Below, in pieces: positions 16,244 through 24,187 of a stretch of 35,471 nucleotides of DNA (its first letter is position 1; every line of letters begins with the position of its first letter). A program made the translations under genes and the position numbers. Location of the stretch: positions 1 through 35,471 of the forward strand of contig WTGH01000032.1 in assembly GCA_011523655.1 (NCBI GenBank), in the 5' to 3' direction. The notes under the pieces were generated by a model that was not told where the DNA came from, did no database searches, and saw only the letters and a list, made by a program, of their open reading frames with translations. This stretch comes from Rhodospirillaceae bacterium. Its GTDB lineage: Bacteria > Pseudomonadota > Alphaproteobacteria > Bin65.

Positions 16244-16978
16244 TCAACCTGCCTTCCTCCGTCCCAGATAGGCCTCGATGACGCGCTCGTCGCTGGCCAG
16301 TTCCCGGGACGGGCCGCTGAGAAGAATTCGTGAATCCTCCATGACGTAACTTCTGTGGGCATAGCGCAGGGCGACCGTGGCCAGCTGCTCGACCAGCAGG
16401 ATCGCCAGTCCTTCCCGGTTCAGCGTTTCGATGACCGGGAACAGCGTTTCCAGAACCCGGGGGGCGAGCCCCAGGGACATCTCGTCGATCATGAGCAGGC
16501 GGGGCCGCGAGAGCAGGCCCCGCGACAGGGCCAGCATCTGCTGCTCGCCGCCCGAAAGGCTGCCGGCAAGCTGCTGGCGCCGGTCCCTCAGGATCGGGAA
16601 CAGCGCGAACATGCGCTCGAGGTCCTCGGACACCTCCTTAGACCGGCCGCCGCCGCGCCGCGCGTAGGCGCCGAGGTACAGATTGTCCTCGACGGTCTGG
16701 TCGGCGAAGATCAGGCGGCCTTCGGGGACCATCGACAGGCCCCGGCGCACGACGTCGTAGGACGCCATGCCGGCGATCGGCTTGCCGTCCAAGACGATTT
16801 CGCCGCCCGCCGGTTTGACGACGCCGGCGATGGCCTTCAGGGTCGAACTCTTTCCCGCGCCGTTGTTGCCGATGATCGAGACATATTCGCCTTCCTCGAC
16901 CAGGAGCGACACGTCGCGCACCGCCTCGACATGCCCGTAGGTCACGGACAGGTTCTTCACTTCGAGCAGGGCGGCCAC
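16244..16978 (-). CDS. livF: Branched-chain-amino-acid-type ABC transporter ATPase LivF
   Basis: ATPase subunit of a Liv/HAAT-family importer, 244 aa. It shows Walker A GNNGAGKSS (about 37-45), the LivF-typical SMVPEGRLIFADQTVEDNL (Q-loop side), signature LSGGEQQMLALSRGL, Walker B LLMIDEMSLGLAP and H-region LLVEQ. The GTG start lies 2 bp after the livMG stop; GGAGG at the end of livMG serves as its ribosome site. Many Liv systems import amides, urea, aromatic acids or heterocycles rather than amino acids, so the substrate should be judged from the downstream cyclase and amidase. Confidence 0.93.
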   Translation of the reverse strand: MAALLEVKNLSVTYGHVEAVRDVSLLVEEGEYVSIIGNNGAGKSSTLKAIAGVVKPAGGEIVLDGKPIAGMASYDVVRRGLSMVPEGRLIFADQTVEDNLYLGAYARRGGGRSKEVSEDLERMFALFPILRDRRQQLAGSLSGGEQQMLALSRGLLSRPRLLMIDEMSLGLAPRVLETLFPVIETLNREGLAILLVEQLATVALRYAHRSYVMEDSRILLSGPSRELASDERVIEAYLGRRKAG

Positions 16979-16980
16979 GG

Positions 16981-18804
16981 CTACGCCTCCCCGCCTGCGC
17001 CTTCGGGCGCCAACCCGTCGCCGAAGCTCTGGCTGCCGAAATAGGCCTCGATCACCTTGGGATCGGTCTGCACCTCCTCGGCAGTGCCGGAGGCGATCAG
17101 TTCGCCGTAGTCGAGCACAGTCACATGATCGGAAATCTCCATGATCAACTCGACATGGTGCTCGACGATCAGGATGGTTATGCCGTTCGCCGCCAGTTCG
17201 CGGACCAGTGCGATAAGCTGCTCGATCTCCGCATGGGTCAGGCCGGCCGCCGGCTCGTCCAGCAGCAGCAGCTTGGGCGAGAGCGCGAGCGCCCGGGCGA
17301 TTTCGAGCTGCCGTTGATGGCCGAACGCCAGGTTTTCGGCTTTCTCGTGGGCATAGGCGGAAAGGCCGACATAGCCGATCAGGTCCATCGCCGCCTTCTG
17401 GAAATGCCGCTCGTCCCGCCCGAAGGACGGCAGACGGCAGATCGTCGAGAAAATGTTGGACCGGTATTCCTTGTGGAAGGCGACCAGCACGTTCTCAAGC
17501 ACGGTCATGTTCGAGAACAGCTCGGTATTCTGGAACGTGCGCGCCAGCCCGAGACGGGCGAGTTGATGGCTGTTGAGCTGCGTCGTGTCCCGGCCGAGGA
17601 AGGTGATGCTGCCGGAATCGGCCCGGTAAACCCCGGAAATCGCGTTGAGGAAGGTCGATTTGCCCGCGCCGTTCGGCCCGATCAGCGCGTGGATCTTGCC
17701 CGAATCGACGGTTTCGTCGACCTTATCGACCGCGACGAGGCCGCCGAAAGCAACCGAGACCCCCCGGGCGTCGAGGCAGGCCGATCCGTCGGTCTGCTCG
17801 ACCGCGATGATATCGGCGAGGCGGGGGCGCTCCGCCTGCACGGCGTCCGGTCTCGCTTCGGCCATGCGGCCCGACAGGAAATGTTCGACCGAGCCGACGA
17901 TCCCGCGCGGCAGGACGAACATCACAGCGGCCAGCAGCAGGCCGTAGGCGAAAGCCTGCCAGGGGCCGAACGCCTGCAGATATTCCGGCAGGTAGGTCAT
18001 AATCGAGGCGCCGACCACGGGGCCGAGCGCGGTCCCCGACCCGCCGAGGATGACCATGAGCAGGAAACGGATCGAATCGGTGAAGGAGAAGATGTCCGGG
18101 CTGATATACTTGTTGAGATAGACATAGAAGACGCCGGCCGCGCCCGCCGCCATGGCCGAGACGACGAAGGCCAACGTACGGATCGCGACCACGTTGATTC
18201 CGAGAGACCGCGACGCGATTTCGCTTTGGGCGGTGGCCCGCATGGCCCGGCCGTAACGCGAGTTCATCAGGTTCAGATTGACGAGAAAGGCGATCAGCGC
18301 GCTCGCGCCGACCACGATGAAATAGGCGTTGGTGTCGAGCGGCAGGCCGAGCAATGTCGGCGCCGGCACGTTCGATATGCCGACCCAGCTCCCCGTCAGG
18401 CTGTCCCACTCGATGGCGACATTCTCGACGATGATGCCGAAGGCGATGGTGACGACGGCGAGGTAGACGCCGCGCACCCGCACCGTCGGGTAGGCGAGCA
18501 GGACGCCGAAGGCGCCGGCAAGCGCCATGCCCAGGATCAGGCCGGGCACCAGCCCGACGCCCAGCCGCGTCGCGAGGATCGCGGCGGTGTAGGCGCCGAT
18601 GGCGTAGAGCCCGGCCTGGCCCAGGGAGACCAGCCCGGTCAGGCCGACCAGCACGTTCAGGCCGAGCGCGATGATCGCGTAGATCAGCAGAAGCGTGATC
18701 AGCCGCAGTTCGTATTCGTTGGCGGCGATGTGCGGCAGCACGAGAATGAGGATCGCCGCGGCGACGACGAAGGCCGGATTGAAGTGGCGCGCGATCCGGC
18801 TCAT
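16981..18804 (-). CDS. LivM-LivG fusion: ABC importer permease plus ATPase
   Basis: A single 607-aa chain joins the LivM permease and the LivG ATPase. Residues 1-310 carry about nine hydrophobic segments with the LivM motifs GLTGLVSLGQAGLYAIGAY (54-72) and MVILGGSGTALGPVVGA (250-266). After a linker (about 311-340) the ATPase follows: Walker A GPNGAGKST (377-385), LARTFQNTELFSNMTVLENV, signature LAFGHQRQLEIARAL, Walker B LLLLDEPAAGL and IVEHH. ATG 18804 overlaps the livH stop (ATGA), which fixes the start. A longer open frame to 19593 only reads through livH out of frame. Such fusions are known in other bacteria. Confidence 0.93.
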   Translation of the reverse strand: MSRIARHFNPAFVVAAAILILVLPHIAANEYELRLITLLLIYAIIALGLNVLVGLTGLVSLGQAGLYAIGAYTAAILATRLGVGLVPGLILGMALAGAFGVLLAYPTVRVRGVYLAVVTIAFGIIVENVAIEWDSLTGSWVGISNVPAPTLLGLPLDTNAYFIVVGASALIAFLVNLNLMNSRYGRAMRATAQSEIASRSLGINVVAIRTLAFVVSAMAAGAAGVFYVYLNKYISPDIFSFTDSIRFLLMVILGGSGTALGPVVGASIMTYLPEYLQAFGPWQAFAYGLLLAAVMFVLPRGIVGSVEHFLSGRMAEARPDAVQAERPRLADIIAVEQTDGSACLDARGVSVAFGGLVAVDKVDETVDSGKIHALIGPNGAGKSTFLNAISGVYRADSGSITFLGRDTTQLNSHQLARLGLARTFQNTELFSNMTVLENVLVAFHKEYRSNIFSTICRLPSFGRDERHFQKAAMDLIGYVGLSAYAHEKAENLAFGHQRQLEIARALALSPKLLLLDEPAAGLTHAEIEQLIALVRELAANGITILIVEHHVELIMEISDHVTVLDYGELIASGTAEEVQTDPKVIEAYFGSQSFGDGLAPEGAGGEA

Positions 18805-19676
18805 ACCTTGACGAGTTCCCTGCGTCCGAACAGGCCCTGCGGGAACAGCATCAGCACGACGATGACGAGGCTGAAGCCCACGGCCTCCCGCGCCGCGGTG
18901 CTGATGTAGCCGTCGACGAATTTCTCGATGATTCCGTAAAGCAGCCCGGCGATCACGACGCCCGGTGCGCTGGTGATGCCGCCGATGATGGCGACTGCGA
19001 AGCCCTTGATGCCGAGCAGCAGGCCCATGGTCGCCGACGCTTGGATGACCGGGGCGACCAGGATGCCCGCAAGGCCGCCGAGGGCGCTGGCGAGCGCGAA
19101 GGAGAACATGGCGACGTGCAGCACGTTGATGCCGACGATGCCCGCCGCGACCCGGTTGAAGGCGACGGCCCGCATGGCGCGGCCGAGTTGCGTCCGGCGC
19201 TGGAAGATCCCGAGCAGAACGACGATCAGGACCGCGACGAACGGGATCAGCAGTTCCTGGATGAAGACGCCGGCCCCGAAGATGATGATCGGCTTGTCGA
19301 CGCCGGGCGACGGCAGCGGACGGGCGAACGCGCCGAATTCGATGGTCGCGTAGCTCTCGAGCATGATGCCGATGGCGATCGTCGTCAGCATCCAGCCGAT
19401 CGAGGCGGCGTGGTCCGCGAAGGGCCGGATGGCGACCCGTTCCAGCACGACCCCGAAGACGATGGCGACGCCGATCGACAGCAGGATCGCCAGGGGCATG
19501 GCGATTCCGTGGTCGAGAAAGACGATGGTGAGCACGGCGCCCAGCATCAGCGTGTCGCCGTGGGCGAAGTTCACGGCCTTGGCCGACGACCACATGATGT
19601 GGAAGCCGATCGCAACCAGCGCATAGATGCCGCCGATCCCGAGCCCGGCCAGAAAATACTGGAGGGCGGCGCTCAT
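18801..19676 (-). CDS. livH: Branched-chain-amino-acid-type ABC transporter permease LivH
   Basis: Permease subunit of the Liv importer, 291 aa with about eight hydrophobic segments. LivH hallmarks are GLGIGGIYALVAIGFHIMWSSA near the N-terminus, AVNFAHGDTLMLGA (34-47), RTQLGRAMRAVAFN (about 161-174) and GIKGFAVAIIGGITSAPG (about 222-239). It overlaps livMG by four bases. The ribosome site before ATG 19676 is weak; a strong hairpin lies between it and livK, so permease synthesis is probably much lower than that of the binding protein. Confidence 0.93.
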   Translation of the reverse strand: MSAALQYFLAGLGIGGIYALVAIGFHIMWSSAKAVNFAHGDTLMLGAVLTIVFLDHGIAMPLAILLSIGVAIVFGVVLERVAIRPFADHAASIGWMLTTIAIGIMLESYATIEFGAFARPLPSPGVDKPIIIFGAGVFIQELLIPFVAVLIVVLLGIFQRRTQLGRAMRAVAFNRVAAGIVGINVLHVAMFSFALASALGGLAGILVAPVIQASATMGLLLGIKGFAVAIIGGITSAPGVVIAGLLYGIIEKFVDGYISTAAREAVGFSLVIVVLMLFPQGLFGRRELVKV

Positions 19677-19728
19677 GGAATGCGGCCTGTCAAGGGCGGG
19701 AATTCAAAGGAAAATTGCAGAGGAAACC

Positions 19729-19755
19729 CCGGGGCGCGCCAGCGACGCGCCCCGG
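19729..19755 (-). terminator. 10-bp intercistronic hairpin between livK and livH
   Basis: Arms CCGGGGCGCG (19729-19738) and CGCGCCCCGG (19746-19755) pair perfectly around seven bases. It is located 12 bp after the binding-protein stop and 53 bp before livH. The sequence after it on the transcribed strand has only short T stretches, so it probably attenuates or protects rather than fully terminates. Confidence 0.7.
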
Positions 19756-19766
19756 AGGCAGTCCGT

Positions 19767-20960
19767 CTACTTGCAGGGCGTCTGCGAGAGCGGCAGCAGC
19801 TCGCCGTTATACCAGGCGGTCAGCTTGTAGGCGCTCGGCAGGATCGCATCGTGGCGTTCTTCCGTCCGCTCGAAGGCCGGGTCGTAATTCATCACCAGCC
19901 CTTTGTGCTTCACCTTGAACATGGCCTCGTAGACCTTCTGCCGGTCGTAGCTGCCGGCGATCGCGATGGCCTTGGCGATGATGTGGATGGCGTCATAGGC
20001 GTCGGCCACGCCGCTGCCCATGCGGATCTCCTTCTGGCTCTTGATGCCATAACGCTTCTGCATGATGGCGTAGAGCTTCTGGGCCCGCGGCTCCAGTTTG
20101 CCCATCCAGGAATAGGTCTGCATGATGAGCGCGCAGTTGGCCAGCTTGCCGGCCAGCTCGCCGAGGTTGCCGGCAAAGCCCCAGGCGCCGATCTTGACCG
20201 GGTCCCAGCCGATCTTCTGCAGGCTGCGCATGATCTGGTTGCCTTCGCGGTCGAGGCCCCACATCACCAGCGATTCGGCGCCCGCCTTGCGCAGGCGGAT
20301 GAGCTGCGGGGTCATGTCGGTATCGCGCCAGTTGAAGGTCTCGGCGCCGACCTCCTTGGTGCCCTGCTCGCGCAACGCGGCCTGGATGTTGGGATAGGCG
20401 CCTTTGCCCCACCCCGTATTCTCGTACATGATCCCGACCTTGTTGTTCGGCGAGCGCTTGAGCGCCTCGGCGACCAGGAACTTGGAGACCCAGCGGTCCT
20501 TGGCCGACACGCGGAACATGTAGTTGGGATTGCGGCCGTTCTCGATCACCTTGGTGTTGGCCGCGATCACGCCGACATAGACCATCTTGATCTCGTGGAT
20601 CGGATCGCGCATGGCGAGCGCCACGGTCGAATGGTAGCCGCCCAGCATCGCGACGCAGTTGTCCCGCAGGCCGATGCGCCGGACATTGTCGACACCGCGC
20701 GGCGGCGCGCCGCGATCGTCGTACTGGATGAACTTGAGCTTCTTGCCGAGGACGCCGCCGGCGGCGTTGATCTCGTCAACCGCCATCTCGGCGCCCATCC
20801 TGATGGATTTGCCGCCGAAGGCCGCCGGCCCCGTCACCGGGCCGGAATTTCCGATACAGGGGTTCGCCTCGGCAGCGTTGGCCGGGCCGGCTCCCAGAGC
20901 AATCGCGGTGGCGAAGATCGCCGCTCCGCCGATCGCGGTACGCAGTGCAAGTTTCGACAT
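19767..20960 (-). CDS. livK: Liv-type ABC transporter periplasmic binding protein
   Basis: Type I periplasmic receptor of the Liv family, 397 aa. A Sec signal peptide (MSKLALRTAIGGAAIFATAI..., cleavage near ANAA) is followed by the receptor fold: IGNSGPVTGPAAFGGKSIRMG, AEMAVDEINAAGGVLGKKLKF, YDDRGAPPRGV, and the second lobe VGIMYENTGWGKGAYPNIQ. The extended open frame to 21167 is rejected because ATG 20960 has GAGGGAGGAAGCGAT directly upstream and begins the signal peptide. Two cysteines (in NPCIGN near the mature start and TPCK at the very end) might pair. It is the first gene of the operon, divergent from a LysR regulator. Confidence 0.92.
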   Translation of the reverse strand: MSKLALRTAIGGAAIFATAIALGAGPANAAEANPCIGNSGPVTGPAAFGGKSIRMGAEMAVDEINAAGGVLGKKLKFIQYDDRGAPPRGVDNVRRIGLRDNCVAMLGGYHSTVALAMRDPIHEIKMVYVGVIAANTKVIENGRNPNYMFRVSAKDRWVSKFLVAEALKRSPNNKVGIMYENTGWGKGAYPNIQAALREQGTKEVGAETFNWRDTDMTPQLIRLRKAGAESLVMWGLDREGNQIMRSLQKIGWDPVKIGAWGFAGNLGELAGKLANCALIMQTYSWMGKLEPRAQKLYAIMQKRYGIKSQKEIRMGSGVADAYDAIHIIAKAIAIAGSYDRQKVYEAMFKVKHKGLVMNYDPAFERTEERHDAILPSAYKLTAWYNGELLPLSQTPCK

Positions 20961-21192
20961 ATCGCTTCCTCCCTCAAAATCTCCGCACCGGGCGGGACTT
21001 CCGTGCCCGGCGTTGCGGGGCGCAACACGGCAACTGCACGGGAGGCGCCGTCTATCGCCGAAGCAGATCGGGCGAACCGGCTGTTCCCGACAGGAAATCC
21101 GCATGTCCGATGCCTTGGCCGCCCCGGACCGCGCCGGACGACAAAGTGTATTCGCCGGCGACGCCATCGATCAATAATATAATGACAATATC

Positions 21193-21215
21193 TAATATCA
21201 TTTGAATTGATATTA
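21193..21215. promoter_or_regulatory. LysR-type operator 1 (ATC-N9-GAT)
   Basis: Perfect arms TAATATCA (21193-21200) and TGATATTA (21208-21215) around TTTGAAT form an ATC-N9-GAT dyad, the classical LysR recognition layout. It lies in the AT-rich part of the livK/LysR divergent gap. A second site with the same 6-bp ends is at 21263. Confidence 0.65.
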
Positions 21216-21231
21216 TTATGTTATAACATAA
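21216..21231. promoter_or_regulatory. 16-bp perfect palindrome next to operator 1
   Basis: TTATGTTATAACATAA is a perfect dyad starting one base after the first LysR-type site. It includes TATAAC/GTTATA and may overlap a -10 region on either strand or be a half-site cluster for the same or another regulator. Confidence 0.5.
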
Positions 21232-21262
21232 CACTAAAATCCAGCAGTTTTTCCAATTTCTC

Positions 21263-21281
21263 ATATCATTTCGAATGATAT
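21263..21281. promoter_or_regulatory. LysR-type operator 2 (ATC-N9-GAT)
   Basis: Arms ATATCATT and AATGATAT around TCG; it matches operator 1 in the outer ATATCA/TGATAT and in an AT-rich core. Centre-to-centre distance to operator 1 is 68 bp, about 6.5 helical turns. The rest of the gap 20961-21438 (the part next to livK, and 21300-21420) is ordinary GC-rich DNA without visible signals. Confidence 0.6.
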
Positions 21282-21438
21282 ACGATTGTATCGGTATCTA
21301 TGGTTCTTGGGTTCTTGCGACCGGCGGAGTGCGAACGGGCATAGTTCCCGTTTCCGGCTCGTTCGCAAACCGCAGGATGCGTATCCGGCGGGCGCCCCCG
21401 CGCCGCGTTTCAAATCCGCTATGGGGAGGCGAGGCGAT

Positions 21439-22362
21439 ATGGTCGATTTCAAGCAGCTGAAGTATTTCGTGCAGATCGCCGAGGCCGGCAGCCTGTCGCG
21501 CGCCGCCGAGCAGCTCAACGTCGTCCAGCCGTCGCTGAGCCAGCAACTCCGCAAACTGGAAGAGCAGCTGGGCGTGGAACTGGTGACGCGCCATTCCCGG
21601 GGCGTGACGCCCAACGAGGTCGGCCGCCTGCTCCTCGACCATGCGCGCTCGGTCCTGCTGCAGCTCCAGCGGACGGAGGAACTGGTCCAGTATCACGCCT
21701 CGAACCCGTCCGGCGAAGTCCGGCTGGGCCTGCCGACCTCGGCCGCCCGCGGCCTGACCATTCCGCTCGTCAACGCGGTCGAGGACCGCTTCCCCGGCAT
21801 CTCGCTTCACGTCGTCGAGGGCATGAGCGGGCACCTGACCGAGTGGCTCCACGTCGGCCGGCTCGATATGGCGCTGCTCTACGACGCCAAGTCCCACGAG
21901 GGGATCCACGTCCAGCCCTTCATGGCGGAAGACCTGTATCTCATTTGCCCGCCGACCCGCGAATTCCGCCGGATGAAGGCCATCCGGTTTGCCGAGGCGG
22001 CAAAGCAGCCGCTGGTGCTGCCGGCGCTGCCGCACACCATCCGGCTGGTGCTCGAGGAGACCGCGGCGCGGACCGGATACCAGCTGTCGGTCAGGATCGA
22101 TCTGGATTCCCTGCCCAGCATGATCGAGCTGGTTTTCGAGGGCTATTGCACGATCCTTCCGCAGTTCGCGGTGTCGAAGGAAGTCGCAGCCGGCCAGATG
22201 ACCGCGGTGCCGCTGATCGATCCGCAGCTCTCCTGGCAGCTATCGGTTGCGTCCGTCGTGCGTGGCGTGCAGTCGCGCGCGACCAGGGCCGTCTCCGCCC
22301 TCATGCTCGAAGTGATGGAGAGCATGGTGCGCAACGGCGAGTGGCCCGGCCGGTTGCTGTAG
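21439..22362 (+). CDS. LysR-family transcriptional regulator
   Basis: A 307-aa LysR-type regulator. The N-terminal winged helix-turn-helix (residues 3-62) contains FKQLKYFVQIAEAGSLSRAA, ...LNVVQPSLSQQLRKLEEQLG and LVTRHSRGVTPNEVG. The effector domain follows from about 90 (GEVRLGLPTSAARG). The overall pattern resembles the NAC-like branch, but that is not decisive. ATG 21439 is selected because GGGGAGGCGAGGCGAT precedes it and the protein then starts MVDFKQLKYF; a longer in-frame start at 21286 adds unconserved sequence and would run close to the operators. It is divergent from livK, so autoregulation and activation of the Liv-cyclase-amidase operon are expected. Confidence 0.92.
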   Translation: MVDFKQLKYFVQIAEAGSLSRAAEQLNVVQPSLSQQLRKLEEQLGVELVTRHSRGVTPNEVGRLLLDHARSVLLQLQRTEELVQYHASNPSGEVRLGLPTSAARGLTIPLVNAVEDRFPGISLHVVEGMSGHLTEWLHVGRLDMALLYDAKSHEGIHVQPFMAEDLYLICPPTREFRRMKAIRFAEAAKQPLVLPALPHTIRLVLEETAARTGYQLSVRIDLDSLPSMIELVFEGYCTILPQFAVSKEVAAGQMTAVPLIDPQLSWQLSVASVVRGVQSRATRAVSALMLEVMESMVRNGEWPGRLL

Positions 22363-22425
22363 GCGGCCGGCCGCCGCGGATTTTGCCGCGGCGGCGGCCC
22401 GGTCGGCGTTCGCGAACGGCCCGAT

Positions 22426-22959
22426 CTATTCGTCGATCTCGCCGGTGAAATAGTTGACGTGGGTGTCGCCCTGGTAGAAGCGGAAGAAATACTCGTCGTG
22501 GATGTCCTTGCCCTCGTAGAATTCGGCAAGCCCCCGGTTCCAGTCCGCCCCGCCGAGCACGCCGACCTTGCCGGAATCCGGATATTCGGTGATTTCCGGC
22601 ATGTGGTTGGTCGACAGGCACAGATAGACCAGGTCGCTATCGCCGGTGTTGACCAGCTTGTGGGCCAGGTGCCGGCCGACGGGCAGGGCGGCGTAGTCGC
22701 CCGCCGACACCACGACATCGTCTTCGCCGATGGAGAGCGTGCCGGTCCCTTCGAGGATAAACAGGGCCTCCTCGTTGCGAATGTGCGAGTGCCTCGGAAA
22801 GGCGTATTTTCCGGGCGCAACCCGGAAATGGCTGCAGCCCAGCTCCACGTTGCCGGCAGAACTGCCCAGCCCTCTGACGATATGGTGGAACTTGTCGGCG
22901 ACGGCGATTTCCTTCGGCTCGATATCGTTGATGTTGATCACATGCTTGTGGCGGGCCAT
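22426..22959 (-). CDS. Cupin-domain protein
   Basis: A 177-aa single-domain cupin. Motif 1 is PRHSHIRNEEALFILEGTG (HxH with a downstream Glu, about 56-74), and motif 2 is GDYAALPVGRHLAHKLVN (about 87-104) with its His. Together they form a likely metal site. Cupins of this kind bind a small ligand or act as isomerases or dioxygenases; no substrate can be assigned. The C-terminal 50 residues (KVGVLGGADWNRGLAEFYEG and DEYFFRFYQGDT) are rich in acids and aromatics and resemble cupins that bind modified sugars or acids. GGAAGGAGCATCTGCC precedes ATG 22959. The CmcJ/NvfI-like gene ends 37 bp upstream on the same strand, so the two are probably co-transcribed. Confidence 0.85.
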   Translation of the reverse strand: MARHKHVININDIEPKEIAVADKFHHIVRGLGSSAGNVELGCSHFRVAPGKYAFPRHSHIRNEEALFILEGTGTLSIGEDDVVVSAGDYAALPVGRHLAHKLVNTGDSDLVYLCLSTNHMPEITEYPDSGKVGVLGGADWNRGLAEFYEGKDIHDEYFFRFYQGDTHVNYFTGEIDE

Positions 22960-22996
22960 GGCAGATGCTCCTTCCCTTGTGTTGCAGTCCTTTCTT

Positions 22997-23881
22997 TTAC
23001 AAGCGGCCGGTTCCCGGCTCTTGTTCGTCGAAGACGAGATAGACGCGCGTTTCGATGCTCTCGCGCGGCGGCGCCTCCGGATCCTGGTCCGGCAGGGTGA
23101 ACGACCCGTGGGGCGTGAAGCGCGCCCGGCCGTCGTCCAGGCTGTCCCAGCCTTTCAGCAGCAGCGTTTCGTCCCGCGTCATGCCGGAGACCCAGCACCA
23201 GCGCTGTTCCGGCGCGTGGGCGATCATGTAGATTTCGCCGGTGCGGTCGGGAAATTTCTGCTCGGTGGCGATCAGGTCGTTCCGGGCCACGCTGCGCGCG
23301 TCCGCCACGGCCAGCGGCGAGCGCTGCACGGGCCCGGCGATCGGGCGCCAGACATTGATTTCGGCGATTCGCCCGCCGGTTCCGAGAATGCGCTCCACCG
23401 TCTCCTTGCCCAGGACGTCGGCGGCGCGCACCGGCCCCGACGCCTCGGTGTAGTCGACATGGACGATGCGCGCCGGTCCGCGCGATCCGTCCGGATTGGC
23501 GGCGCCGTCCGTCGCGTCGGAGCGGCGGGTATGGTCGAAGGCGACGGCGCGCGACGCGCCGGTCCTCTCGCATAACAGGGCCTCGACCTCGCGGCTGTAG
23601 GGGCCGGCGACCGCCTCGTCGTCGTACAGGTCGTCGACTTCGGTCCGGTGGCGGACCAACTCAAAGCCCTCGCGCTCGACCGACAGCCGGTCCGATTCGG
23701 GGCGGACATCGTGGATGGTCACCGAGCGCGGTTCCGTGCGGAAACGGTATTCCGGCGGGCCGCCGGTCAGCGCGGAACTCAGGAAATAGGGCGTGCCGTT
23801 CTGGCGCACGATAAAGGTGAGCGGCGCCTCTACGTCCCCTGCGGAGTCAGTCGTTTCCAGGCCGGGATTGGACGGTCTCAT
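22997..23881 (-). CDS. CmcJ/NvfI-family non-heme iron oxidoreductase-like protein
   Basis: A 294-aa protein that I assign to the CmcJ/NvfI (AsaB-like) family, best known from antibiotic and fungal natural-product pathways. Features are a candidate iron facial triad H141-x-D143 (RIVHVDYTEASGP) with distal H258 (FTPHGSFTLP) and a following R279 (ETRVYLVF). It also has family-like INVWRPIAGPVQRSPLAVADA, EQRWCWVSGMTRDETLLLKG and an N-terminal half containing SREVEALLCERTGA and VAFDHTRR. Reaction and substrate are unknown. ATG 23881 is preferred; a TTG at 23908 would add nine residues and neither has a strong ribosome site. It precedes the cupin gene. Confidence 0.75.
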   Translation of the reverse strand: MRPSNPGLETTDSAGDVEAPLTFIVRQNGTPYFLSSALTGGPPEYRFRTEPRSVTIHDVRPESDRLSVEREGFELVRHRTEVDDLYDDEAVAGPYSREVEALLCERTGASRAVAFDHTRRSDATDGAANPDGSRGPARIVHVDYTEASGPVRAADVLGKETVERILGTGGRIAEINVWRPIAGPVQRSPLAVADARSVARNDLIATEQKFPDRTGEIYMIAHAPEQRWCWVSGMTRDETLLLKGWDSLDDGRARFTPHGSFTLPDQDPEAPPRESIETRVYLVFDEQEPGTGRL

Positions 23882-23961
23882 GTCGCGATCTTGCCCCGAG
23901 AGTGCCAACTGGAACCGAACGAACCGATTTCAGGCTACATTAAGTTTGCGGGCCGGGACAA

Positions 23962-24000
23962 GCATTCCACCCCGGCATTCCACCCCGGCATTCCGCCCCG
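23962..24000. repeat. Three tandem 13-bp units
   Basis: GCATTCCACCCCG occurs at 23962-23974 and 23975-23987, and with one change at 23988-24000. It immediately precedes the interspersed repeat at 24015. No coding function is seen. Confidence 0.75.
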
Positions 24001-24014
24001 GCGACCACCCTCCC

Positions 24015-24145
24015 CGTCATATCGACCGAAGCGGTCCGCAGGATCGCGAAGTGGAGATATCTTTCCCGTACCGAGCAAGGACCCGAGCTCCGTAGCGAAA
24101 AGATTTCTCCGCTCAGTGCCTTGCGGCCCTTCGGTCGAAATGACG
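24015..24145. repeat. Interspersed MITE-like repeat, copy A
   Basis: A 131-bp element in the gap between the CmcJ-like and sulfatase genes. Ends are CGTCATATCGACCGA and TCGGTCGAAATGACG, inverted with one mismatch over 15 bp. Nested inside are GGAGATATCTTTCC (24053-24066) and an inverted partner AAAGATTTCTCC near 24099-24110. A second copy in the same orientation lies at 30360. No gene or transposase is encoded. The remaining gap (23882-24187) holds only tandem 13-bp units. Confidence 0.75.
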
Positions 24146-24187
24146 TGCAAGGGGATCCGGTACGGTTCCCCGAAACGCCAGGTCCGC

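Noticed and set aside
18805..19593. Upstream extension of the livMG frame
   Set aside because: It runs out of frame through livH, giving Arg-rich nonsense; ATG 18804 overlaps the livH stop and begins a normal permease.
24015..24145. CRISPR array or insertion sequence
   Set aside because: There are no regularly spaced repeats with unique spacers and no transposase; the element is a short nested inverted repeat.
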